Positions 1 to 5,475 of a stretch of 6,592 nt of DNA are shown here, piece by piece. Numbering within the stretch: the first letter of the stretch is position 1; each line of letters begins with the position of its first letter. The position numbers and the translations under genes were made by a program. The notes below the pieces were generated by a model. The model did no database searches. It saw only the letters and a program-made list of their open reading frames with translations, and had not been told where the DNA came from. The stretch is taken from positions 1-6,592 of the forward strand of contig JAJYTI010000120.1 of NCBI GenBank assembly GCA_021793135.1, given 5' to 3'. Source of the stretch: Bacteroidota bacterium. Lineage in GTDB: Bacteria; Bacteroidota; Bacteroidia; Flavobacteriales; Flavobacteriaceae.

Positions 1-1222
1 CCTTGATAACGTCATTTTGTTCACCAAAATAGGTGTAATTTCTTGGCTTGAATGTAATATTCGAGTTGTCTGTGTAATCATATTGCAAACTGATTAATCC
101 ACTGTTTCCAAATACATATGCAGCACTTGCTCCAATTTTGCCTGGTGTGCGTAACGTATATTCTTCATATACATTGACAATATTTGGATTTACTAAGGTG
201 GATTGCCAATTATTTCCATCAAAATATTCTGATTCAATAGACTGTCTAGTTTTTTCCTCTATTTTAATCCATTTGGGTGTAGTATAGGTAAGACCAAAGC
301 GTAAACCATTATCCAAACGATATATTGCTCCTAGTTGTGCAGAGAAGCCAGAACCATATGTTTTTAAATTTTCAGCAAATGCAGCATAAGAAACTGGGCT
401 ATTTTCATCTTGTGGAATTTCTTCAAAAACATCAGTTCTCTCATAATCTAAAATGTGAGAGTTTAAGTTTAATCCAAGATATAAATCATCGATAAGCTGC
501 GCACCAAGGTTAAAAGTAAATGTACCTTGATAACCTCTTTCCGACATAGTTTTACGTTGATCAAAGCTATTTCCAGTAACATTTGATATATATTGTGTGT
601 TGCCACTATCTTCTGGATCTACTGGATCTATTAAATATCCTTGATAGCCTAAGAATGCGGTTTGTGCATTACTTCCATATACTTCTCCTAAGTAGCTGTA
701 CAAATCGGCATACGATTCATTATCTCGTAGATTTAATAAGTCTAGCTCTATACCATTGGCTATTTCAACAAAATAATCTGAAAGTGAGTAATTGTTTACT
801 CCTTGTACCGAGCCATTATACCCATAAGCATTATCTAATTTAAAGTTAGCACCTACAGAAAATTTATTCCAAACCGATGATTCATCCCAGTAATCATATA
901 CAAGGTTTATTCCAGCATTGGCTATTTGAAAGTCAGTGTATTTGCCATTTCGAGAAGTGCCGTTAAAGTCACTCCCTACTTTATTTGCTCCTACTAATAA
1001 GGAAAAGTCTATTTTATCATTTAAAAATACCGCACCGGCAGCAGGGTTGTCATTTATAGCCGAGAGTGTTCCTCCTAATGCTCCAAATGCTCCGCTCATT
1101 CCAGTATATCTAGCATCGCCATATATTCCATTTTGAGAATATCGTAAAGCATCATGGATATCTTGAGCATACAATCCTCCTATACCTAGCAGGCTAACTG
1201 CAAGTATTACATACTTTTTCAT
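1..1222 (-). CDS. OmpP1/FadL-type outer-membrane transport protein, 3' end missing
   Basis: I translated this frame by hand: from the ATG at 1222-1220 it is open for 407 codons to the left edge with no stop, so the C-terminus is outside the window. Residues 1-19 form a signal peptide (MKK, hydrophobic core, ending LYA) with probable signal peptidase I cleavage before Gln20. Residues 41-62 carry a Gly/Ala-rich block ending in NDNPAA, typical of the N-terminus of OmpP1/FadL/TodX barrels in Bacteroidota, often labelled hemin receptor or long-chain fatty acid transporter. The rest alternates aromatic and polar residues, as expected of beta strands. The family imports hydrophobic compounds across the outer membrane; the substrate here cannot be told. 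The upstream lipoprotein gene ends 27 bp before this start with no terminator between, so the two are probably co-transcribed. No Shine-Dalgarno is present, as usual in this phylum. Confidence 0.85.
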   Translation of the reverse strand, partial: MKKYVILAVSLLGIGGLYAQDIHDALRYSQNGIYGDARYTGMSGAFGALGGTLSAINDNPAAGAVFLNDKIDFSLLVGANKVGSDFNGTSRNGKYTDFQIANAGINLVYDYWDESSVWNKFSVGANFKLDNAYGYNGSVQGVNNYSLSDYFVEIANGIELDLLNLRDNESYADLYSYLGEVYGSNAQTAFLGYQGYLIDPVDPEDSGNTQYISNVTGNSFDQRKTMSERGYQGTFTFNLGAQLIDDLYLGLNLNSHILDYERTDVFEEIPQDENSPVSYAAFAENLKTYGSGFSAQLGAIYRLDNGLRFGLTYTTPKWIKIEEKTRQSIESEYFDGNNWQSTLVNPNIVNVYEEYTLRTPGKIGASAAYVFGNSGLISLQYDYTDNSNITFKPRNYTYFGEQNDVIK

Positions 1223-1249
1223 AAGATTAGTTTTTCTGAATATTAAGTT

Positions 1250-2323
1250 TTATCTACGACCAGAGCTACTTCCTCTGCTAGCTGGAGCAGAGCTCCTAGC
1301 AGGTGCTGAACTCCTTACTGGTGCTGAAGACCTCATTGAAGGAGTAGATGAGCGAGTAGGTGTGGATCGCATATTACTTGATGAATTATTAGATCGTCTA
1401 GTTGGCGCTGGTTGTGTACGAGTACGTGACGGTGTACTGCGATTTATAGAGCTGTTGTTACGTTGCGTAGGTGTTGTTACACGACGCGTAGGGGTAGTTG
1501 TACCTCTGTTTATTTGAGTATTCCTTCTAGTAGTGGTATTTCTATTAATAGTCGAATTACGTCCTGTGTTAATAGTCGTATTTCTTCTCGAAATATTTGC
1601 ATTTGTACTACGTCTTCCTACATCTGTAGCAGTTCTTCCTCTTGCCATTACGCTTGAACTAGAACGACCACTATTTATAGTTCTAGGTGTAGAGTAGACA
1701 GCATTTCTTCTTCCACGATTATATGCTACATTACCGTAATACGATCCTCCATACCATCCAGGGTAGTAGTAATTAGGGTAATAATAGTATGGGTTATAGT
1801 ATCCTCCCCAACCATAAGAGAATGCGAATCCTCCATACCATCCAGGATAATAGAATCCATATCTATAGTATGGGTAACCCCAGTATCCATAAAACGAGTT
1901 GTAATAATATGGGTTGTAGTAGTTTCCAGCATATCCGTAAAAGTTTATACTTACCGAAGTAGAGTTTTGTCCCCATCCCGCATAAGTTTCTGTTTCTTCT
2001 AATGGGATTTCTTCTGTATATATATAACCATCGTCACCAATGTAGTCTCTTGTACTATAGGCTTCTATATCTGTAAAAACTGCAGACTCTTCTTCCGATT
2101 CTAGGATTGGTGCATACGCACCCTGTTTTGATTGGAAGTATTGTTTGTAGTAATTTTGTGTTTCGTGATAGTTGTCTGCTTCTCCACGATGAGATCTAGA
2201 GTAGATTCCATCTCCTGCTGTAGCATTATCATACTTATAAACAGTACACGATCCTGTCAACAATAACAAGAGCATTATTGCTAATGGAGCGATAGCTGTT
2301 TTTATTTTTAAATTCTTGTTCAT
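1250..2323 (-). CDS. Tyr/Gly-rich and Arg/Ser-rich predicted lipoprotein of unknown function
   Basis: The frame is open up to an ATG at 2401, but the ATG at 2323 is preferred because it puts a clean lipoprotein signal directly at the N-terminus: NKNLKIK, a Leu-rich core, then LLTGSC with lipidated Cys26 (T at -3 is not the classic lipobox residue). The mature 332 residues fall into three zones. An acidic zone lies at about 72-115. Residues 129-201 hold 30 tyrosines in 73 positions plus many Gly, Trp and Pro. Residues 202-357 are Arg/Ser/Thr/Asn-rich, with about 32 Arg, no Lys and no Glu. Internal repeats are YPGWYGG at 159 and 187, YYNPYYY at 135 and 175, and RSSAP three times at 331-347. No catalytic domain is recognisable. 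It is probably anchored in the outer membrane and co-transcribed with the FadL-type gene. Proteins of this composition sometimes carry misleading names such as vitellogenin-like. Structural, adhesive or nucleic-acid/cell-wall binding roles are only guesses. Confidence 0.82.
   Translation of the reverse strand: MNKNLKIKTAIAPLAIMLLLLLTGSCTVYKYDNATAGDGIYSRSHRGEADNYHETQNYYKQYFQSKQGAYAPILESEEESAVFTDIEAYSTRDYIGDDGYIYTEEIPLEETETYAGWGQNSTSVSINFYGYAGNYYNPYYYNSFYGYWGYPYYRYGFYYPGWYGGFAFSYGWGGYYNPYYYYPNYYYPGWYGGSYYGNVAYNRGRRNAVYSTPRTINSGRSSSSVMARGRTATDVGRRSTNANISRRNTTINTGRNSTINRNTTTRRNTQINRGTTTPTRRVTTPTQRNNSSINRSTPSRTRTQPAPTRRSNNSSSNMRSTPTRSSTPSMRSSAPVRSSAPARSSAPASRGSSSGRR
1744..1846 (-). repeat. Internal 19-bp direct repeat in the Tyr/Gly zone
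   Basis: The 19-bp string ATCCTCCATACCATCCAGG occurs at 1744-1762 and again at 1828-1846 on the plus strand, exactly 84 bp (28 codons) apart. It encodes the YPGWYGG repeat of the lipoprotein. Because the copies are in frame and identical at DNA level, they point to recent internal duplication or gene conversion, and to possible length variation between strains. Confidence 0.75.
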
Positions 2324-2342
2324 AACTACGTGTATTATATAA

Positions 2343-2373
2343 TTGTCAGACGATATAAAATTAACTAGTTTTG
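2343..2373 (+). promoter_or_regulatory. Predicted proS promoter
   Basis: The -33-like TTG at 2343-2345 is followed after 20 bp by TAGTTTTG at 2366-2373, a full match to the Bacteroidota -7 consensus TAnnTTTG. Transcription would begin near 2380, giving proS a leader of about 65-70 nt. The -7 box overlaps the left arm of an inverted repeat. Motif match only; no start-site data. Confidence 0.5.
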
Positions 2374-2395
2374 TCGACAATATACTAAAACTAGT
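2364..2395. repeat. 9-bp perfect inverted repeat in the divergent promoter region
   Basis: ACTAGTTTT at 2364-2372 is the exact reverse complement of AAAACTAGT at 2387-2395, with a 14-bp spacer that begins with the palindrome GTCGAC (2373-2378). The left arm covers most of the predicted proS -7 box. It could be an operator dyad, or an RNA hairpin in the leader of the divergent lipoprotein gene. A chance AT-rich dyad is also possible. Confidence 0.55.
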
Positions 2396-2431
2396 AAACA
2401 TTTAACATTGTAATAGGTGCAATAGTTGTGC

Positions 2432-2465
2432 CAAACATAACACAATATGGCCAAAAAATTAACAA
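2432..2465 (-). promoter_or_regulatory. Possible promoter of the lipoprotein-FadL operon
   Basis: On the minus strand TATGTTTG (2439-2432) matches TAnnTTTG, and a TTG lies at 2465-2463 with a 23-bp spacer, at the long end of the accepted range. It overlaps the proS start codon and would give a leader of about 100 nt containing the 2364-2395 inverted repeat. No better candidate was seen between the two genes. Weak call. Confidence 0.25.
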
Positions 2466-3922
2466 GTAGAAAAGAGGACTATTCGAAATGGTATAACGAG
2501 CTTGTAGTCCAAGCAGATTTAGCTGAGAATTCAGGAGTTAGAGGGTGCATGGTAATTAAACCATATGGTTATGCCATATGGGAGCGTATGCAAGCGGAAT
2601 TAGATAGAATGTTTAAAGAAACAGGACATGAAAATGCATACTTCCCCATATTTATACCTAAGTCTTATTTTTCTAAAGAGGCGAGCCACGTAGACGGTTT
2701 TGCGAAAGAGTGTGCAGTTGTTACACATTATCGATTGAAAAATGATGAGGAGACCAATGAAATAATTGTAGATCCAACTGCAAAGCTTGAAGAAGAGTTA
2801 ATAGTTCGACCTACTTCCGAGACTATTATATGGGATACTTATAGAAAATGGGTGCAGTCTTATAGAGATTTACCTATTAAATTAAATCAGTGGGCAAATG
2901 TTGTACGTTGGGAAATGCGTACAAGATTATTTTTGCGTACTTCGGAATTTTTATGGCAAGAAGGTCATACTGCTCATGCAACTAAAGAGGAAGCTATCGA
3001 GGAAGCGGAGTTAATGCTGAATGTTTATACAGAGTTTGTTGAGAAATTTATGAGTGTTCCGGTATTAAAAGGATATAAAACAGAAAGTGAGCGTTTTGCT
3101 GGTGCACTAGAAACATATTGTATCGAAGCTCTAATGCAAGATGGTAAAGCGCTTCAAGCAGGTACTTCTCACTTTTTGGGTCAAAACTTCGCAAAAGCTT
3201 TTGATGTGAAATATGCCGATAGAGAAGGGAAACTTCAACATGTATGGGCTACTTCATGGGGAGTTTCTACTCGATTAATGGGAGCACTTGTAATGACGCA
3301 TAGTGACGATAAAGGATTGGTATTGCCACCAAAATTAGCGCCATATCAAGTGATTATTGTTCCTATTTATAGAAGCGAAGAGCAAAAACAAGCAGTTGCA
3401 AATAAAGCAGAAGAAGTAATGAAGGATTTACGCGCTGCTGGAGTAACGGTTCGCTTTGATGATAGAGATACGCATAAACCAGGTTGGAAATTTAATGAGT
3501 ATGAATTAAAGGGAGTGCCTGTACGTATAGCTATTGGTCCAAAAGATTTGGAAAATGGAACTTTAGAAATTGCGAGAAGAGATCTGTTAAGCAAAGAAAT
3601 TGTTTCTATCGAAAATGCAGTATCGTATATTCAAGAAGTACTAGAAGAAATGCAAACTGGACTTTTTGAGCGTGCATTAAAGTATAGAGCGGAACATACA
3701 ACTAAGGTAGAAACTTACGAAGAGTTTAAAGAAGTGTTAGATACCAAGGGAGGATTTATTTTAGCCCATTGGGATGGTACAGCAGAAACCGAAGCTCTAA
3801 TTCAAGAAGAAACAAAAGCGACAATTCGTTGTATTCCTATAGATGCAGAAGAGGAAGAAGGCGTGTGTATAATTACTGGTAAACCGTCTCATAGACGAGT
3901 TGCTTTTGCAAGAGCATATTAA
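2447..3922 (+). CDS. proS: Proline--tRNA ligase, type without the INS editing domain
   Basis: This cytoplasmic class II aminoacyl-tRNA synthetase charges tRNA-Pro with proline using ATP. At 491 residues it is the shorter archaeal/eukaryote-like form usual in Bacteroidota: it lacks the large insertion domain of the E. coli enzyme and has a C-terminal extension instead. The motif 1 region is around 31-72. The RPTSE proline/ATP loop is at 121-125. Motif 2 is around 153-172 (VVRWEMR, then RTSEF). Motif 3 is around 269-283, with Arg276. The anticodon-binding domain follows from about 298 to 400. The ProRS-C domain occupies about 401-491, retains Cys462 and Cys474 at its possible metal site, and ends in the characteristic ARAY. 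The start is well supported, since MAKKLTSRKEDYSKWYNELV is a normal family N-terminus. No Shine-Dalgarno is present. No terminator was seen before the first tRNA-Glu, so read-through to the hairpin at 4071-4104 is likely. Confidence 0.97.
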   Translation: MAKKLTSRKEDYSKWYNELVVQADLAENSGVRGCMVIKPYGYAIWERMQAELDRMFKETGHENAYFPIFIPKSYFSKEASHVDGFAKECAVVTHYRLKNDEETNEIIVDPTAKLEEELIVRPTSETIIWDTYRKWVQSYRDLPIKLNQWANVVRWEMRTRLFLRTSEFLWQEGHTAHATKEEAIEEAELMLNVYTEFVEKFMSVPVLKGYKTESERFAGALETYCIEALMQDGKALQAGTSHFLGQNFAKAFDVKYADREGKLQHVWATSWGVSTRLMGALVMTHSDDKGLVLPPKLAPYQVIIVPIYRSEEQKQAVANKAEEVMKDLRAAGVTVRFDDRDTHKPGWKFNEYELKGVPVRIAIGPKDLENGTLEIARRDLLSKEIVSIENAVSYIQEVLEEMQTGLFERALKYRAEHTTKVETYEEFKEVLDTKGGFILAHWDGTAETEALIQEETKATIRCIPIDAEEEEGVCIITGKPSHRRVAFARAY

Positions 3923-3948
3923 AAAGTATGGCATATTTTGAATTAATA

Positions 3949-3979
3949 TTTGGAAGTTAATTTTTAATATGTATATTTG
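3949..3979 (+). promoter_or_regulatory. Promoter of the first tRNA-Glu gene
   Basis: TTTG at 3949-3952, a 19-bp spacer and TATATTTG at 3972-3979 match the Bacteroidota housekeeping consensus exactly. The -7 box ends 18 bp before tRNA position 1. GCATCGC follows it, a GC-rich discriminator of the kind associated with growth-rate or stringent control in other bacteria (inference). The second tRNA-Glu gene has the same architecture. Confidence 0.85.
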
Positions 3980-3997
3980 CATCGCAATAAGCAATAA

Positions 3998-4069
3998 GGC
4001 CCGTTCGTCTAGGGGTTAGGACGCCAGGTTTTCATCCTGGTAACAGGGGTTCGAATCCCCTACGGGCTA
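3998..4069 (+). tRNA. tRNA-Glu (anticodon UUC), first copy
   Basis: The sequence folds as a 72-nt cloverleaf. Acceptor GGCCCGT pairs with ACGGGCT (4062-4068), with a G1-U72 wobble. The anticodon stem is CCAGG/CCTGG (4024-4028 with 4036-4040) around the loop TTTTCAT, giving anticodon TTC at 4031-4033. The T arm is AGGGG-TTCGAAT-CCCCT. Discriminator A is followed by CA, so the 3' CCA is not encoded and must be added by the CCA-adding enzyme. The tRNA carries glutamate for GAA/GAG codons. It has its own consensus promoter and a strong terminator directly behind it. Confidence 0.97.
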
Positions 4070-4070
4070 C

Positions 4071-4104
4071 AAGTTTGCCGCAGAATGCTGCGGCAAACTT
4101 TTTA
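4071..4104 (+). terminator. Rho-independent terminator after proS and first tRNA-Glu
   Basis: A perfect 13-bp stem (AAGTTTGCCGCAG at 4071-4083 with CTGCGGCAAACTT at 4088-4100) closes a 4-nt AATG loop and runs into a T tract. It begins two bases after the tRNA discriminator. It probably ends both the tRNA transcript and any read-through from proS. Confidence 0.92.
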
Positions 4105-4158
4105 TAAAAACAGATTAAAACCTGTTGCTTATTGCAGTTGCAAAAAAATGCAATTATG

Positions 4159-4189
4159 TTTGTCGGTGTGTTTTTGTTTCTTATATTTG
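4159..4189 (+). promoter_or_regulatory. Promoter of second tRNA-Glu and probably rpsT
   Basis: TTTG at 4159-4162, a 19-bp spacer and TATATTTG at 4182-4189 again match consensus exactly, with the -7 box 18 bp before the tRNA and the GC-rich discriminator GCACCGC. No other promoter was seen between here and rpsT, so this probably drives both the tRNA and the ribosomal protein gene. Confidence 0.85.
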
Positions 4190-4207
4190 CACCGCGTTAA
4201 AAATAAT

Positions 4208-4279
4208 GGCCCGTTCGTCTAGGGGTTAGGACGTCAGGTTTTCATCCTGGTAACAGGGGTTCGAATCCCCTACGGGCTA
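4208..4279 (+). tRNA. tRNA-Glu (anticodon UUC), second copy
   Basis: This copy is identical to the first over 72 nt except for one base: 4234 is T where the first copy has C at 4024. That makes the first anticodon-stem pair (27-43) a U-G wobble instead of C-G, which should be tolerated. The anticodon TTC is at 4241-4243. CCA is not encoded. Unlike the first copy it has no terminator: only the six bases AAGTTT of the terminator arm remain, and rpsT starts 29 bp downstream. RNase processing at the tRNA 3' end would be needed to release rpsT mRNA. Confidence 0.97.
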
Positions 4280-4308
4280 CAAGTTTCACTAATAACTAGA
4301 AATAGAAA

Positions 4309-4560
4309 ATGGCAAATCACAAGTCTTCAATAAAAAGAATTAGAGTAAACGATAAGAAACGATTACTAAACAGATATCAGAGCAAAACTGCTCGTAATGC
4401 AATAAAAAACCTTAAAGCTCTTAAGGATAAAAATGAAGCAGAAAAGGCATTCCCTGAGGTGGTGTCTAAAATTGATAGATTAGCTAAGAAAAACATTATT
4501 CATGCCAACAAAGCGGCTAGAATAAAGTCGCAACTAAGCAAGCACATTGCTGCACTATAG
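4309..4560 (+). CDS. rpsT: 30S ribosomal protein S20
   Basis: The 83-residue, Lys/Arg-rich, almost entirely helical protein starts MANHKSSIKRIR and ends with a HANKAARIKSQLSKHIAAL-like tail, both hallmarks of S20. S20 is a primary 16S rRNA-binding protein of the small subunit. Length matches the usual 83-90 residues. The ATG at 4309 has an A-rich upstream stretch (AGAAATAGAAA) and no Shine-Dalgarno. The gene follows the second tRNA-Glu by 29 bp, with no promoter or terminator between, suggesting co-transcription from 4159-4189. It ends in a clear terminator. Confidence 0.97.
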   Translation: MANHKSSIKRIRVNDKKRLLNRYQSKTARNAIKNLKALKDKNEAEKAFPEVVSKIDRLAKKNIIHANKAARIKSQLSKHIAAL

Positions 4561-4591
4561 GTGACATTTTTTAGTGAAACATTCATCATTT

Positions 4592-4622
4592 AAGCTCTTA
4601 GAATTTCTAAGAGCTTTTTTTT
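4592..4622 (+). terminator. Rho-independent terminator of rpsT
   Basis: A perfect 10-bp stem (AAGCTCTTAG at 4592-4601 with CTAAGAGCTT at 4607-4616) has the 5-nt loop AATTT and is followed by a run of eight T (4615-4622). It lies 32 bp after the rpsT stop codon. Confidence 0.92.
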
Positions 4623-4678
4623 ATTTGTACAATAAGCTAAAAGCAAAGATCAAAAAATAGTTCGTATGTATTGTAATG

Positions 4679-4730
4679 AAACAGCTGTCTTATTCAATAG
4701 AAAGACGGCTGTTTCCATTTATTTTTAAAA
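4679..4730 (+). terminator. Second hairpin downstream of rpsT, possible backup terminator
   Basis: AAACAGCTGTCTT (4679-4691) pairs with AAGACGGCTGTTT (4702-4714) over 13 bp with one T-G wobble, and a 10-nt loop. A T-rich but interrupted tail (CCATTTATTTTT) follows. It could be a second terminator for rpsT or end a short untracked transcript. The rest of 4561-4816 holds no credible ORF and no convincing promoter. Confidence 0.5.
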
Positions 4731-4816
4731 AACATTTTGTTTTAGGGTAACAATATCTTATTGTCTTGTATCTATTAGTGAAAACAATTATTAAATAACT
4801 TTTAAATTTCACTATT

Positions 4817-5377
4817 ATGAAAAAAGTAATGAAGACAATCGGAATTTTAAGCTTAACACTAGCTTTATTTACACTTATTTCTTGGAGTCCTTTAGATAAA
4901 GGTACACCAATAGAAAATGAGATGCTTTATTCTATGGCTACGACTATTGTCATACCGAGTTTGGACGATGACATATCGGAAGCTAAGATCGTAGACGGAA
5001 TTATTGTAGGAACCGAAAATGAAATGGATTCTTATCTAGAATTACTAGAGGATGAAGTGCTTTATATGGATGATGATCGATTATCTGAGCTTCAAGGGCT
5101 TCGTCTTTATGACCATCAAGGAAAAGAGTATGCTATGTTTGAGTCGGCTGTAGAAGCTCCAAGCCCAATTGAGATAGCATGCGAAAGCTTATACTATCAA
5201 CACTATATTCTTAATAAAGCTGAATACCAAGTGGAAGCAAATATTAAATGTAAGACGATAAGTATGTTTTTTATCTGTCCATATAATGGTGCCGTGTACG
5301 CTCATTATAAAATCTCACCAAATATTCCTTGTATAAGCCCTAAGGAGTTACATCTCAGCGATTATGCAACTCCATAA
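4817..5377 (+). CDS. Small exported protein of unknown function with four cysteines
   Basis: I do not recognise this 186-residue protein. Residues 1-24 look like a Sec signal peptide: Lys at 2, 3 and 6, a hydrophobic core ILSLTLALFTLI, then SWSP. There is no lipobox Cys. The mature part is acidic, especially at about 49-92 (clusters DDD at 50-52 and 85-87, and the E/D-rich stretch 75-80). Four cysteines (122, 145, 154, 172) sit only in the C-terminal third, suggesting disulfides in the periplasm or outside the cell, although Bacteroidota also export proteins with free Cys. No catalytic motif, internal repeat or T9SS C-terminal signal was seen. An alternative start at Met5 would still leave a signal peptide. 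It appears monocistronic between rpsT and the convergent coaD. No consensus promoter was found upstream. Confidence 0.7.
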   Translation: MKKVMKTIGILSLTLALFTLISWSPLDKGTPIENEMLYSMATTIVIPSLDDDISEAKIVDGIIVGTENEMDSYLELLEDEVLYMDDDRLSELQGLRLYDHQGKEYAMFESAVEAPSPIEIACESLYYQHYILNKAEYQVEANIKCKTISMFFICPYNGAVYAHYKISPNIPCISPKELHLSDYATP

Positions 5378-5398
5378 ATTATAGAATTTAGCCAAGTT

Positions 5399-5441
5399 TT
5401 TTATATATCTCCAACTTCAAAGAAGTTGGAGATATATAAAA
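5399..5441. repeat. 20-bp perfect inverted repeat between convergent genes
   Basis: Bases 5399-5418 and 5422-5441 are perfect reverse complements with a 3-nt AAA loop. The core CTCCAACTTC/GAAGTTGGAG is flanked by ATATAT-rich arms. It sits between the stop of the exported-protein gene and the stop of coaD. T-rich bases lie on the 5' side and A-rich bases on the 3' side on both strands, so neither direction gives a proper U tract. It may still act as a bidirectional terminator or an mRNA 3'-end stabiliser. Confidence 0.8.
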
Positions 5442-5475
5442 TTAATAAAGTAATAGTCTCGTTTATACAGAGATT

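Larger units (their letters stand above)
3998..4286 (+). repeat. Tandem 210-bp tRNA-Glu duplication
   Basis: Bases 3998-4076 and 4208-4286 match at 78 of 79 positions, offset by exactly 210 bp. The match covers the tRNA and the first six bases of the terminator arm, then ends abruptly. The promoter boxes upstream are also the same, with identical spacing, although the bases between have diverged. Confidence 0.85.

Noticed and set aside
583..1136. Plus-strand open frames at 583-843 and 936-1136
   Set aside because: They lie antisense inside the FadL-type gene, whose minus frame is open for 407 codons with a signal peptide and family motif. Their translations show no domain.
1463..1932. Open frames at 1463-1657 (+) and 1726-1932 (-) inside the lipoprotein gene
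   Set aside because: Their Ser/Cys- and Thr/Ile/His-repetitive translations are what the repetitive codons of the real gene give in other frames.
2324..2401. Upstream start at 2401 for the lipoprotein (26 extra residues)
   Set aside because: It would bury the lipoprotein signal 26 residues inside the protein and run through the intergenic inverted repeat. The ATG at 2323 gives a normal lipoprotein N-terminus.
3367..3994. Minus-strand frames at 3367-3594 and 3797-3994
   Set aside because: They are antisense to proS, and the second runs through the tRNA promoter. Neither has a recognisable motif.
4131..4154. Short inverted repeat ATTGCA/TGCAAT between the tRNA genes
   Set aside because: It has only 6 bp per arm with a 12-bp A-rich spacer in AT-rich DNA, easily expected by chance.
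3998..4279. Reading the two tRNA-Glu copies as attachment-site (attL/attR) repeats of an integrated element
   Set aside because: The gap is only 138 bp, holds a promoter and terminator, and encodes no integrase or cargo. Both copies are complete and functional-looking, so simple tandem duplication fits better.
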